DNA of 64,000 bases. Source: Terrimonas sp964445775. GTDB taxonomy: Bacteria; Bacteroidota; Bacteroidia; Chitinophagales; Chitinophagaceae. Shown here piece by piece: positions 35,147 through 44,410 of the stretch; the stretch's first letter is position 1; the number at the start of each line of letters is the position of its first letter. The notes under the pieces are model-generated. The model worked only from the letters and a program-made list of their open reading frames with translations, made no database searches and was not told where the DNA came from. A program made the position numbers and the translations under genes. The DNA is taken from positions 1 to 64,000 of the forward strand of contig CAYUMH010000008.1 of NCBI GenBank assembly GCA_964445775.1. Direction: 5' to 3'.

Positions 35147-36946
35147 TTAAAAATAACTGACAAAGCCAAAATGTATTTTAGATTGACGCAGGTTAAACTC
35201 CGTATCATTCCTTTTACCCAGGGCCCAGGCCAGGTTAAATATACCTACCTTGGTTTCAAAAGCTATACCCAGGCCACCACTAATATAGTTATAGCTCACA
35301 TTGGCATAAGTGCTTTTATTGCGGCCCCAGCCACCATCACCAAAAGCATAAAAGAAAGAGTTTTGGCCTATCAGGTACCGGTATTCCACTGTGGCAATAG
35401 CGTATTGCGACAAGTATTGGCTTTCCTCATCAAAACCTCGCAGCAATTTATAACCGCCCACCTGGAAAAGTTCGTTCCGGAAAATATTGGCGCTTTGTAT
35501 AAAGCCCCCGTTCAGCGCCGTTTTTACCGTACTTAATCCTTTACTGCCTACCGGAAAGTATTTTGCGGCCGCCAGTTTTGCCTGAAACTGGTAGTTCTTC
35601 AGTTTAACCGTATCGTACAATGATCCAAAATCATAACCCGGATCATTGGGATCTTTGAGCTCCATGATCGTATTATTCTTTTTTATTTGCCTGTTACCGG
35701 CTTTGGCAATAAACTGTATATCATTACCCCTTACCGGGTTAAAACGATAGTTGGTATTATTAAAGTCGTATTGCAGGCCCAGGTTGGTGGTGCGAATATC
35801 TGCCGCATTGGGTAATGTTTTGGTTTGTATCACCCTGTCAAGGTCAATACCGTTCAATATGGTCTGGAACCATTGTACAAATACCTTGGCCGATTGTTTG
35901 GTACTGTGCTGGTAAATAGCACCCAGCTGTATGTCCACGTTTAAAAACGTACTGTCCTTGCGAAACATATCAAAACCAAAATCTAATCCAAACGGCGATT
36001 GAAATAAATATGGATGCTGGTAAATAACATTTAACCGCTGCGAGCTTACCTGCAATTGCTGCCAGTTAATACCAATGGTTTCCCCGGCACCCAATGCATT
36101 TTTTAAATTCAGGTTACCCTCACCGGTCACCAGCATTTTTTTAGAAGATAGCTGGTCGTTATTAGGTAAAAAGCCCACAATTAAACTGGCCTGGCTGCTT
36201 TTCTTTTGTTTTAAATACAGGTCCAGTACCGCGCCCGAGGAGCGCCACACTACTTTAGGCGGGTATTCCTCCTCCACATAGGTCAGTTCGCGTATACGCC
36301 CTGTTACCCTTTGTAGTTTTTCTTTGCTGTATACCGACCCATGCCGGATATCGAGAAAACGCTGCAGGTAATCGTTGGAAACCTTGGCATTGCCTATTAC
36401 CCTGATACTATCAATGGTATATAAAGGTCCCTGGTTTACTTTTAAGCGGGCGGTTACCTCATCACCCTGCATCACCAGGCTATCCAGGTAAATTTTTGCA
36501 AAAGGATAACCCGTGTTTTCCAGGTGGGCCAGCATACGTTTTTGCATATCGGCCACCTGTAACAGGTCAACCGGCTGACCACGATAGGCAGCGCTTCGCC
36601 AGCCAACAGTCTGTAATAACTCAAGGGGTACTTCGGAGGTATTTAACTGTGCCCACTTATATATATTTCCTACAAATAACACTACCCGGGCCGAAGCGGA
36701 GTCGGCAAAAAATGAATCCACCGAAGCGGTGATATATCCCCTGGCTTTTAAAATAATTGGAATAGAATCGGCATAACTTTTACAGGCCAGCTGGTCGGTA
36801 AATTGTTGTTGTAAACCCAGTGAGGTAATAAAAGCAGCATCCTTATCCACCGGCTGTATCTGTAACACATAATTATTTTGTGCCCTCAGCAGGGAACAAT
36901 GTATAAAAATGAGCAGTACAGTAAACAGGTAAGGAGCTCTTGTCAT
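35147..36946 (-). CDS. BamA/TamA (Omp85) family outer membrane protein
   Basis: Outer-membrane beta-barrel of 599 residues with N-terminal POTRA domains, related to TamA/surface antigen D15. The signal peptide ends in LLRAQ. POTRA-like repeats include YTIDSIRVIGNAKVSNDYLQ and LLQTVGWRSAAYRGQPVDLL. The C-terminal barrel shows alternating aromatic strands and the Omp85 segment QVGGYKLLRGFDEESQYLS, and ends in IHFGFVSYF with the terminal Phe expected for Bam recognition. It is shorter than BamA (fewer POTRAs), so a TamA-like translocation role is more likely. It is first of a run with DUF4271 and hemD. Confidence 0.85.
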   Translation of the reverse strand: MTRAPYLFTVLLIFIHCSLLRAQNNYVLQIQPVDKDAAFITSLGLQQQFTDQLACKSYADSIPIILKARGYITASVDSFFADSASARVVLFVGNIYKWAQLNTSEVPLELLQTVGWRSAAYRGQPVDLLQVADMQKRMLAHLENTGYPFAKIYLDSLVMQGDEVTARLKVNQGPLYTIDSIRVIGNAKVSNDYLQRFLDIRHGSVYSKEKLQRVTGRIRELTYVEEEYPPKVVWRSSGAVLDLYLKQKKSSQASLIVGFLPNNDQLSSKKMLVTGEGNLNLKNALGAGETIGINWQQLQVSSQRLNVIYQHPYLFQSPFGLDFGFDMFRKDSTFLNVDIQLGAIYQHSTKQSAKVFVQWFQTILNGIDLDRVIQTKTLPNAADIRTTNLGLQYDFNNTNYRFNPVRGNDIQFIAKAGNRQIKKNNTIMELKDPNDPGYDFGSLYDTVKLKNYQFQAKLAAAKYFPVGSKGLSTVKTALNGGFIQSANIFRNELFQVGGYKLLRGFDEESQYLSQYAIATVEYRYLIGQNSFFYAFGDGGWGRNKSTYANVSYNYISGGLGIAFETKVGIFNLAWALGKRNDTEFNLRQSKIHFGFVSYF

Positions 36947-36973
36947 GAATGATGTAGCAATAATACCGCTAAA

Positions 36974-37010
36974 TTAAGGTATAAGGGTTAAGCTTTAAGG
37001 TGTAGGGTAA
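36974..37010 (-). repeat. repeat family III (CCTTATACC type), inverted segment
   Basis: On the minus strand this reads as ACCCTACACC and CCTTATACCTT units separated by TTAAAGCTTAA. It faces the plus-strand tract at 37141-37278 across a 130-bp spacer, so the two can base-pair in part. The spacer 37011-37140 shows no gene. Confidence 0.5.
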
Positions 37011-37140
37011 AATCCGTTATCGTATAAGCGGGTTCATAAGGCAGAATACAGTATTTACGCTGCATAAAGGTGTCAGGACAAAACTATCATAAGGTAAACA
37101 ATAACTGCTCCCTCCCCATTTCCCTTTAAGGTTATAGTTC

Positions 37141-37278
37141 CTACCCTATACCTTACACCTTATACCTTACACCTTATACCTTATACCTTACACCTTCAAC
37201 CCTATACCTTCCACCTTCTACCCTATTCCCTCCACCATCTACCCTATTCCTTCCATCTTCTGCCTTCCATCTTATTCC
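37141..37278 (+). repeat. repeat family III, degenerate CCTTATACCTT tandem tract
   Basis: About 140 bp made of 9-12 bp pyrimidine-rich units such as ACACCTTATACCTT and, toward the right, CTTCTACCCTATTCC, with no purine-rich interruptions. Units degrade from left to right. The tract ends 7 bp before the first usable start codon of hemW. It has no spacers of CRISPR type. Confidence 0.75.
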
Positions 37279-37285
37279 AGTACCT

Positions 37286-38461
37286 TTGCTACTTCATTTT
37301 AAAACAACTACCCTGGCCGGCATATATATTCATATTCCTTTTTGCAAACAAGCCTGTAATTACTGCAATTTTCATTTTTCTACCTCCCTGCGGTATAAAC
37401 AGCCATTGATAGCAGCCATTGTACAGGAGTTGCAGCACCCGGCAGCCCTGGTTGAACAGCAGGAGCCCATTGAGACCATTTATTTTGGCGGCGGCACACC
37501 CAGCTTATGTAGCGAAGCTGAGTTAAACAGTATGCTGGCAGCCATTTATAAAAATTACACCGTCGTTCCGGATGCAGAAATAACTTTTGAGACCAACCCC
37601 GACGATATCAGTGTGCCGCAACTGGACATGTGGCAGCGCATCGGCATTAACCGTTTAAGTATTGGCGTACAAAGTTTTTTTGAAGAAGATTTGTTATGGA
37701 TGAACCGTGCCCATAATGCCACACAGGCTGTTACCGGCCTGGAGCTGGCCCTGGGCCGTTTTGATAATATAACCATGGATATTATATACGGCACGCCGGG
37801 GCTCACCCACGAAAAATGGCAGCAAAATGTAGCCAAAGCGGTTGGCCTGGGCATACCCCATTTATCCTGTTATGCTTTAACGGTTGAGCCACAAACCCCG
37901 CTGGATAAACAGATCCGCCTGCACCAGAAAAACAATGTAGACCCCGGTTTTCAATCAGAGCAGTTTTTATTACTCATGCAATGGGCAAAGGAAGCTGGCT
38001 ATGAACATTACGAGATCTCTAATTTTGCCAAACCCGGCTATCGCAGCAAACACAATTCCTCCTACTGGCAGGGAAAAAATTACTGGGGGTTTGGCCCTTC
38101 GGCACATTCGTTCAATGGCAGCAGCCGCTGGTGGAATATGGCCAACAATACAAAATATATACAGGCCATAACGCAACATCAACCTGCTTTTGAGATAGAG
38201 ACCTTAACACCTGTACAGCAGGTGAATGAGTTTATCATGATCGCACTGCGCACGATGGAAGGATTGCCTCTCGCTGTTATTACAGAAAAATGGCCCTTAC
38301 TCCTGACGGAAGATAAGGAAGTAAACCCGGCAACAGCCATACTAACCACTGCTCAACCGCATATACAACAGGGGCATATGGTACACTACAATAATCATTT
38401 ACAATTAACCAACGAAGGAAAATTATTGGCCGACGGCATTACAGCTGACCTGTTTTTGTAG
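37286..38461 (+). CDS. hemW: HemW-like radical SAM haem chaperone
   Basis: Radical SAM protein of 391 residues (or 382 from the CTG), homologous to coproporphyrinogen III dehydrogenase and now assigned to haem delivery. The N-terminus AGIYIHIPFCKQACNYCNF holds the CX3CX2C cluster at residues 20-27. IYFGGGTPSLCSEAELN, FETNPDDI and NRLSIGVQSFFEEDLLWM are family blocks, and a HemW C-terminal domain follows. No ATG precedes the conserved core: the frame begins with TTG at 37286, and the canonical MAGIYIHIPFC start would fall on a CTG at 37313. The 3' end overlaps the convergent CHAT gene by 23 bp. Confidence 0.9.
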   Translation: MLLHFKTTTLAGIYIHIPFCKQACNYCNFHFSTSLRYKQPLIAAIVQELQHPAALVEQQEPIETIYFGGGTPSLCSEAELNSMLAAIYKNYTVVPDAEITFETNPDDISVPQLDMWQRIGINRLSIGVQSFFEEDLLWMNRAHNATQAVTGLELALGRFDNITMDIIYGTPGLTHEKWQQNVAKAVGLGIPHLSCYALTVEPQTPLDKQIRLHQKNNVDPGFQSEQFLLLMQWAKEAGYEHYEISNFAKPGYRSKHNSSYWQGKNYWGFGPSAHSFNGSSRWWNMANNTKYIQAITQHQPAFEIETLTPVQQVNEFIMIALRTMEGLPLAVITEKWPLLLTEDKEVNPATAILTTAQPHIQQGHMVHYNNHLQLTNEGKLLADGITADLFL

Positions 38462-41273
38462 TTTCTTTAGCCATTATTTTTTTAGCCCGCCTGTTTTTAA
38501 ACCAGAACAAGCCTGTTAATACCAATATCACTGCCGCAATGGCAATCATAAACTGGTACCAGGGCGTGGTTTGGGTTTCAATATCCAATTGCTGCCAGGC
38601 GCCGATATAAGATAACCCGGCCCAATAATAAGGCAGTTTTGCTACCGGGCGGTTGGCCGTATTTTGTAACCAGTTTATTTTGGTGGTTTGTAAAGCGGTT
38701 ACCGGGTTATGTAAACGCACCATATTATTATAAAAATCAGGAACAAAAGCGGCACCCGTTTCATCATTCACATTCCACAGGGAGGCTATCACGGCTTTTG
38801 CCCCGGATGCGGTAAAGAAACGGCCCATGCTCATGAGACCTTCCCCCTGCCGTAACAAGCCCGTTGCCCCTTTGCAGGCATTGAGTACAATGAGTGGCGA
38901 TTTTACCTGTAAAAATTGTACATGCCACTGGTATAATAAACTATCGGCAAATACCAGGGCCACATCACCATTGGGTAATTCCTGGTTATGGGTACTTACA
39001 TGCAGGATATTATTGCTGGTTAATTGTTTTTCAAAATTGCGTTTAGTGGCCTTATTGTTTACATAGGCTTTGGATAATGTTTTTTTATCCAGTTCACGGT
39101 ATTCATTCTTTATCTGTGGCAGATCGGGGTAAGCACCGTCAAACTCCGATACAAAATAACCATACACTTTTGCATCCGTTTGTTTAGCCGCATCACTCAT
39201 TACCTGTTGCTGCCACAGCGAAAGTGAAAAGGCATAACCCACTACCGTCTGGTGTAACCAGTAAGGCCAGGCGCCGGGATTGGTAGCCGTAGTAGCTTTT
39301 GTCTGTAAGGCCTCAAAAGCTAACTGGTATAAATATTCATCCGGTAAAATAATCACGGAGCGGTAACTATTCCAATTCAACACGGGTAATAAAGTAGTGT
39401 ACAGGTTATGTGACTGTCTGCAAAAATCTACCGATGCTTCCTGCATGGCGCCGGGGCCATTATAATAAAATTTCTGCAGGTAGTTGATCACACTGTCTTT
39501 AATAACAGCCGCATTTTTTAAAACAAACACATCCTTCACCACGTCTTTAGCCAGTGCGGTTATATAAATATCATTATTGCCTACATAGTAGTTCAACACC
39601 AGTTGCTGATCGCCTATTAAACGCAGCCATTGCTCTGCACTATCCGCTACAGCAAAGGCAGTAGCGGCATATTTATGATCGGCCTTTAACTGGTTATCGA
39701 ACAAAGCGAGGGAATATTCCAGCTCGGCAATTTTTTGTTTTGTGCGGGTAATATCGGCACTGTCCCTTGTATTCTCGGCAAGCCACTGGCGGTAGTATTG
39801 TATATTATTGGCCAGTCTTTTACGGGTCAGCGTCAACGAATCATCCGGCTGGCTGTACACCGCACTGTTTTTTTCTCGGGCTTCGTATAAAACCTGGGCC
39901 TTGCTGCGTTCAATCTGTTCTACAATGGCCATGGCCAGCTCAGGCGCTTTTGTTTTTTGCCATTGGGCAACTGCCAGGGCTAATATTTTTTCTGTACGCT
40001 GACGCGAAAAAACATTCTGGTTGTATTTGGACTGAACGGCTAAAAATTTGCGGCGCAATTGCTGCTCCAGGGCAGATGCCTGTAACATACCTTCCAATGC
40101 CAGGCCCACATTGTTCTTCACCAAAGCACATTCCGCCTTACCCGATATGGTTTCAATAATCACATTATCCACCACCGCATCTGACATACCAGGATAATAA
40201 TTACCACTTTTATAAGCAGGTATCAATTGTAACAAAGCCCTGTCATAATAAACAATGGCTTCATTATATTTTTTTTGCTGCAATAAATTATGCCCGATAT
40301 TGGCCAGGGCCATCCCTTTTTCCCTGCGTAATGAACCGGGAAAGTATTGTTGTAATATCTGCAAAGCCTGCTGGTAGGCCTGGCCCGCCCGGCCCCATTC
40401 GCCTGCCTGTTCCTGTAGCTTGGCTTTTATACGGTAACAGGCGGATAATCCTTCCGCCAAACGGCTTTTTTCTGCATCGGCAGCCTGTTGCAATAACCGG
40501 TTATAACTGGTAATGGCTTTATCATTTGTAACAGCAGCCCCCGGTTCCTGTAATAGCTGTTGTAACTCTGCTTTTACACCGGTTAAATAAGTATGGTTAT
40601 AAGACAGGCTGTCCGGCGCCAGTAAAAGTCCCTTTTCTACAGCGGTATAGGCCAGTTGCAGGCTGTCGCTCCACCGGTAAGCCACTGCCAGGTTACCATA
40701 GGAAGAAGCCAGTAATACCGAATCCTTATTACGGGCTGCATACTCATTGATCTTACGATGAGTTAAAACGGCACTGTTAAAATCTCCCAAACGGGTATAA
40801 ATATTACCCAGTGGTGTTAATAAGTAACCGGCTATAAAATCCTCATCATAATCTATTGCAGCCTTGTTTTGTTCATAATACTGTAATGCCTCTTCATATA
40901 AATCCATACTTTCCGGCACCCAGCCTTTTATTTTTAAAGCATCATAAGCGTATTGTATTAAATAGGAAAAGTAGGCAGAGGCTTCATCCCCATTGTTTTT
41001 TTGCGGTTTACGCTGCAGTCCTGCAGTTACGGCTTCGTAATAAGTATAACGGGCAACGGGGGAGTCGCCTATAAATGCCCGTCTTTCGTCCAGCCATGCC
41101 GCATAATCAGCAGCCTGGCCGGTTGAATCTTCCATATAAATATAAATACTATCAACAGGCCGGGTTAAAGGAGCCGAAGGTTTTACTACCTGGGCCATCA
41201 TATAAAGGGTGCCGGATATGATCAATAATATTACTCCAACCGTCCATAACTTTTCTTTTACAAATGGGGCCAT
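38439..41273 (-). CDS. membrane-anchored TPR-CHAT domain protein
   Basis: 944-residue protein with a transmembrane helix near residues 11-29 (TVGVILLIISGTLYMMAQVV), TPR repeats over about residues 130-380 (for example YTRLGDFNSAVLTHRKINEY and NIGHNLLQQKKYNEAIVYYD), a helical linker, a CHAT caspase-like domain (about 560-890) and a second transmembrane helix (FMIAIAAVILVLTGLFWF) with a basic tail. The CHAT dyad is visible: His in NILHVSTH (758/762) and Cys in VLNACKGATG (800). The topology suggests that the TPR and protease domains are periplasmic. Substrate and trigger are unknown, and neighbours give no toxin or CRISPR context. Confidence 0.9.
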   Translation of the reverse strand: MAPFVKEKLWTVGVILLIISGTLYMMAQVVKPSAPLTRPVDSIYIYMEDSTGQAADYAAWLDERRAFIGDSPVARYTYYEAVTAGLQRKPQKNNGDEASAYFSYLIQYAYDALKIKGWVPESMDLYEEALQYYEQNKAAIDYDEDFIAGYLLTPLGNIYTRLGDFNSAVLTHRKINEYAARNKDSVLLASSYGNLAVAYRWSDSLQLAYTAVEKGLLLAPDSLSYNHTYLTGVKAELQQLLQEPGAAVTNDKAITSYNRLLQQAADAEKSRLAEGLSACYRIKAKLQEQAGEWGRAGQAYQQALQILQQYFPGSLRREKGMALANIGHNLLQQKKYNEAIVYYDRALLQLIPAYKSGNYYPGMSDAVVDNVIIETISGKAECALVKNNVGLALEGMLQASALEQQLRRKFLAVQSKYNQNVFSRQRTEKILALAVAQWQKTKAPELAMAIVEQIERSKAQVLYEAREKNSAVYSQPDDSLTLTRKRLANNIQYYRQWLAENTRDSADITRTKQKIAELEYSLALFDNQLKADHKYAATAFAVADSAEQWLRLIGDQQLVLNYYVGNNDIYITALAKDVVKDVFVLKNAAVIKDSVINYLQKFYYNGPGAMQEASVDFCRQSHNLYTTLLPVLNWNSYRSVIILPDEYLYQLAFEALQTKATTATNPGAWPYWLHQTVVGYAFSLSLWQQQVMSDAAKQTDAKVYGYFVSEFDGAYPDLPQIKNEYRELDKKTLSKAYVNNKATKRNFEKQLTSNNILHVSTHNQELPNGDVALVFADSLLYQWHVQFLQVKSPLIVLNACKGATGLLRQGEGLMSMGRFFTASGAKAVIASLWNVNDETGAAFVPDFYNNMVRLHNPVTALQTTKINWLQNTANRPVAKLPYYWAGLSYIGAWQQLDIETQTTPWYQFMIAIAAVILVLTGLFWFKNRRAKKIMAKETTKTGQL

Positions 41274-41422
41274 GTTTCAAATTTACCTTTTATTGCAGAG
41301 AAGACCTGAAAACCGGTAGCAGTAATTCATAAATTATACCATAAGATGGCAACGGCCGGCAACAGCTTTTCAAAATAATTGTATCTTGACACCTGTAATA
41401 ATCTATCAAATATTTACTTATC

Positions 41423-41959
41423 ATGAATCCCATTCAGCAACTGGAACAATTGCTTAACACGCATCATTTATGGGAAGAAGAAAAAACCTACCCGCGTAAC
41501 AGCTACCTGGTTACCAGGGGTACTATCAACAGCCAGGTGTTTTTCATTACAGCAGGCAGCTGCCGCGTTTTCATTCATGACGAAGAAGAAGAAAAAACAA
41601 TTCGTTTTGGCTATAAAGATTCTTTTATTGTTGCACTCGACTCTTATATTACCAATAAGCCAACCATGTTTCATATGCAGGCCATTAAACAATGCCGGGT
41701 AAAAACGGTAAGTAAACCTGTTTTAGAGAAATTATTGCAACAAGACCTTGCCCATACCCTCCTCTGGCAACAAATATTAGAGGCCCTGGTATACCAGCAA
41801 CTGGAAAGGGAGGTTGACCTATTGATCACCTCACCCCGGGAACGCTATAACCGGGTATTTGCCCGCAGCCCGCACCTGTTCCAGGAAATACCGCATAAAT
41901 ATATTGCCTCCTACCTGCGTATGACCCCCGAAACCCTCTCCCGTTTAAAAAAGTCTTGA
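41423..41959 (+). CDS. Crp/Fnr family transcriptional regulator
   Basis: 178-residue regulator with an N-terminal cyclic-nucleotide-binding jelly roll (YLVTRGTINSQVFFITAGSC, EKTIRFGYKDSFIVALDSY) and a short C-terminal winged-helix part (FQEIPHKYIASYLRMTPETL). Typical Bacteroidetes members of this family are about 190 residues, so it is complete. Effector residues for cAMP are not evident. It begins the plus-strand run with dinB and the dioxygenase, 55 bp before dinB, and may regulate these genes. It diverges from the CHAT gene across 149 bp. Confidence 0.88.
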   Translation: MNPIQQLEQLLNTHHLWEEEKTYPRNSYLVTRGTINSQVFFITAGSCRVFIHDEEEEKTIRFGYKDSFIVALDSYITNKPTMFHMQAIKQCRVKTVSKPVLEKLLQQDLAHTLLWQQILEALVYQQLEREVDLLITSPRERYNRVFARSPHLFQEIPHKYIASYLRMTPETLSRLKKS

Positions 41960-42013
41960 TCTCAATCAGTATTTACAGGTAAACAAAGCAGGAAATTTGC
42001 ATAAAATAGTACA

Positions 42014-42571
42014 ATGAAAATTTCGTCGAACCTTTTACTGGATGATATTACCCGTCAACTGGAACAATATATTGCCGAAGCCGAAACCATGAAAGCATTT
42101 CCCCTTACCAGTCTTAACTGGCGTGCAGCCGAAACCTCCTGGAGCGCATTAGAATGCCTTGAACACTTAAGCCTGTATACCGATTTTTATGTGCCGGAAA
42201 TTAAAAAAAGCATCGCCGCTTCGGCTTACCGCGAACCGGCAGCAGTTTTTACCAGCGGCTGGCTGGGTAATTATTTTGCCAAGAGTATGCTGCCTAAAGA
42301 AAAACTGAATAAAATGAAAACCTTTAAGGATAAAAATCCTTTGGGTTCACAACTGGGTTACCATACCATTGATCGTTTTATCCAGGAGCACCGGCAATTA
42401 TTACAGCTGGTACAGGCGGCTAAAAAAGTTGATATTAATAAAACGAAAACCGGCATCAGTATCACTAAATTATTACGGTTAAAACTGGGTGATACTTTTC
42501 GTTTTGTGGTAAACCATGTATACCGCCATATGGTACAGGCTAAAAAAGTACTGGCCGCGCAAAAAGCCTGA
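42014..42571 (+). CDS. DinB family protein
   Basis: 185-residue four-helix-bundle protein of the DinB/YfiT metalloenzyme superfamily. Family features are the WSALECLEHLSLYTDFYVPE helix (His ligand), HRQLLQLVQAAKKVD and FRFVVNHVYRHMVQAKKVL, giving the usual three-His metal site. Such proteins act as metal-dependent hydrolases or thiol (bacillithiol/glutathione-like) transferases. It sits between the Crp/Fnr regulator and the glyoxalase-fold dioxygenase, which fits a detoxification cassette. The substrate is unknown. Confidence 0.85.
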   Translation: MKISSNLLLDDITRQLEQYIAEAETMKAFPLTSLNWRAAETSWSALECLEHLSLYTDFYVPEIKKSIAASAYREPAAVFTSGWLGNYFAKSMLPKEKLNKMKTFKDKNPLGSQLGYHTIDRFIQEHRQLLQLVQAAKKVDINKTKTGISITKLLRLKLGDTFRFVVNHVYRHMVQAKKVLAAQKA

Positions 42572-42654
42572 TCTTTACCCGCATTTGTTTCTTATCATAC
42601 ATCAACCGGCAGTCCCGTACATTAGTTTTACTTTGCTGTATTAAATTAATCGTT

Positions 42655-43596
42655 ATGAACAATACAGTAAAAGGCATACATCATATAACCGCTATTGCCG
42701 GCGACGCAAAAAGAAATTTTAAATTCTATACACAAATATTAGGTCAGCGTTTTGTAAAGAAAACCGTAAACTTTGACGACCCTCATACCTACCATTTTTA
42801 TTATGGCGACGAACAGGGCACACCCGGAAGTATATTGACCTTCTTTCCCTGGGGTAATGCCGTAAAACAAGGTCGCCGTGGCGCCGGTTTAACCACCGAG
42901 TTTGGCTACAGCGTACCTGAGGGCAGCCTTGATTTCTGGTTAAACCGTTTACAGGAAAAAAATGTGATCTATAATAAAACAGCGGAAAAATTCGGCGAAA
43001 AATATATCACGCTACTGGACCCCGATGGGTTAAAAATGGAATTAACCGTTACCGGCAAACCCGATAACCGCACACCATTTGTAACTCCCGAGATCAGTGC
43101 CGATGTAGCTACCCGTGGCTTTCATCATGTAACCCTTACCTTAAATGATATTAAACCGACAGAAGAAGTAATTACCTCTTTATTAGGTTACAAATTAGTG
43201 GGCAACGAAATAAACCGTTACCGTTATATTAATGAGAACATTGATACCGCTAATGTAATAGACCTGGTATTATTACCTAAAGAAGAAAGGGCCATTAATG
43301 CCAACGGTACTATTCACCACGTAGCGTTCAGGGTAAGTGATGATGCGGCTCAAATGGAATTACGCAAAAAAATTGTGGATGCCGGTTTTCATATTACACC
43401 GCAGATCGATCGCAATTACTTTCATTCGCTGTATTTCCGCGAACCAGGTGGCGTATTATTTGAAATAGCTACCGACAATCCCGGCTTTACTGTTGACGAG
43501 CCTTTGGCTGAGTTAGGTACCAATTTAAAATTACCTGCCCAATACGAAGCTCAACGCAGCCAGATAGAGAAACATTTGGTAAAACTGGAAGATTAA
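42655..43596 (+). CDS. ring-cleaving dioxygenase, glyoxalase/VOC fold (MhqO-like)
   Basis: 313-residue tandem VOC-fold protein resembling extradiol ring-cleaving dioxygenases of the MhqO/MhqA type. The first module starts with GIHHITAIAGDAKRNFKFYT and the second with GFHHVTLTLNDIKPTEEVIT. Metal ligands are the His in each HH motif, the later His in TIHHVAFRVSDDA, and the Glu in GGVLFEIATDNPGF. The downstream alpha/beta hydrolase is MhqD-like, and the pair resembles quinone/catechol detoxification operons of other bacteria. The gap to dinB is 83 bp. Confidence 0.9.
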   Translation: MNNTVKGIHHITAIAGDAKRNFKFYTQILGQRFVKKTVNFDDPHTYHFYYGDEQGTPGSILTFFPWGNAVKQGRRGAGLTTEFGYSVPEGSLDFWLNRLQEKNVIYNKTAEKFGEKYITLLDPDGLKMELTVTGKPDNRTPFVTPEISADVATRGFHHVTLTLNDIKPTEEVITSLLGYKLVGNEINRYRYINENIDTANVIDLVLLPKEERAINANGTIHHVAFRVSDDAAQMELRKKIVDAGFHITPQIDRNYFHSLYFREPGGVLFEIATDNPGFTVDEPLAELGTNLKLPAQYEAQRSQIEKHLVKLED

Positions 43597-43612
43597 TACT
43601 GTTCCATACTCC

Positions 43613-43665
43613 AATTCATCATTCACCATTCATAATTCATAATTATAAGTGATGAATGATGAATT
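43613..43665. repeat. inverted repeat between dioxygenase and hydrolase genes
   Basis: AATTCATCATTCA (43613-43625) pairs perfectly with TGAATGATGAATT (43653-43665). The loop itself contains further ATTCATAATTCAT direct repeats. It could form a 13-bp AT-rich stem in the transcript. It resembles low-complexity intergenic tracts elsewhere in the window in style but not in sequence. Confidence 0.6.
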
Positions 43666-43701
43666 TTAAATAACATCTTCTTTCCAATAAAAATTTATTA
43701 T

Positions 43702-44331
43702 ATGAACTATACTCCTTTAACCTATATATACAAAGCGGCGGCTGGCCCTGGTGCTCCTACTTTATTATTATTACATGGCACCGGCGGCGATGAAACAGAT
43801 TTAATTCCTCTGGCAAAACAGTTTGGCGAACAGTTTAATATCCTGAGCCTGCGTGGTAACGTGAGCGAACATGGTATGCCCCGTTTTTTTAAACGCTTAG
43901 GCATGGGCATTTTTGATGAGGCCGACCTGCGTTTCAGGACCGATGAACTGGTGAGCTTTATAAAAGAGCTGGCCATAAAAGAAAGTTTTGACATCAACCA
44001 GGTAATAGCATTGGGTTATTCAAATGGGGCTAATATTGCCGGTAGTATATTAACAATGTATCCCAACCTGCTAAAAGCTGCTATCCTGTACAGGCCCATG
44101 CAGCCCTTTAAACAATTACCGGAAGACTGGAAAACGGATCGACAGGCCCCGGTTTTTTTGAGCAATGGCAAACTGGATAATACCATTAACCCGGTACATA
44201 CGCAACAATACAGCGATGCATTGCAACGTGCAGGCTTTGCCGTAACAAGTTATGAAGTTGGAACGGGACATCAACTGACCCAGGAAGATGTTGCAACATC
44301 AATTAAATGGTTGAATTCTTTATACAAATAA
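43702..44331 (+). CDS. alpha/beta hydrolase, phospholipase/carboxylesterase family (MhqD-like)
   Basis: 209-residue cytoplasmic serine hydrolase. The oxyanion loop is LLLHGTGGDETDLIPLAKQF. The nucleophile elbow is VIALGYSNGANIAGSIL (Ser in GYSNG). The Asp is in FLSNGKLDNTINPVHTQQY and the His in YEVGTGHQLTQEDV, so the catalytic triad is complete. Length matches the MhqD/YtpA-like carboxylesterase group. It follows the ring-cleaving dioxygenase, as in Mhq operons that handle quinone or catechol adducts; that role is inferred by context. Confidence 0.88.
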   Translation: MNYTPLTYIYKAAAGPGAPTLLLLHGTGGDETDLIPLAKQFGEQFNILSLRGNVSEHGMPRFFKRLGMGIFDEADLRFRTDELVSFIKELAIKESFDINQVIALGYSNGANIAGSILTMYPNLLKAAILYRPMQPFKQLPEDWKTDRQAPVFLSNGKLDNTINPVHTQQYSDALQRAGFAVTSYEVGTGHQLTQEDVATSIKWLNSLYK

Positions 44332-44351
44332 TGTAAAATTCTTATATAGGT

Positions 44352-44383
44352 TTTGGTTTGTGTAAATACTGGTACTAAATTTG
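44352..44383 (+). promoter_or_regulatory. Bacteroidetes-type promoter upstream of the 44492 operon
   Basis: TAAATTTG (44376-44383) matches TAnnTTTG, and TTTG at 44352-44355 lies 20 bp upstream as a -33 element. The predicted start near 44390 leaves a leader of about 100 nt before the ATG at 44492. Confidence 0.5.
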
Positions 44384-44410
44384 GTATAACAACAATTGTT
44401 CATGTATAAG

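Noticed and set aside
37141..37278. Tandem tract as a CRISPR array
   Set aside because: Units are 9-12 bp, degenerate and contiguous; there are no unique spacers of constant length and no cas genes.
41278..41285. TAAATTTG on the minus strand as the promoter of the CHAT gene
   Set aside because: It would place the transcript start at the ATG itself and has no -33 element, so it is probably chance in AT-rich sequence.
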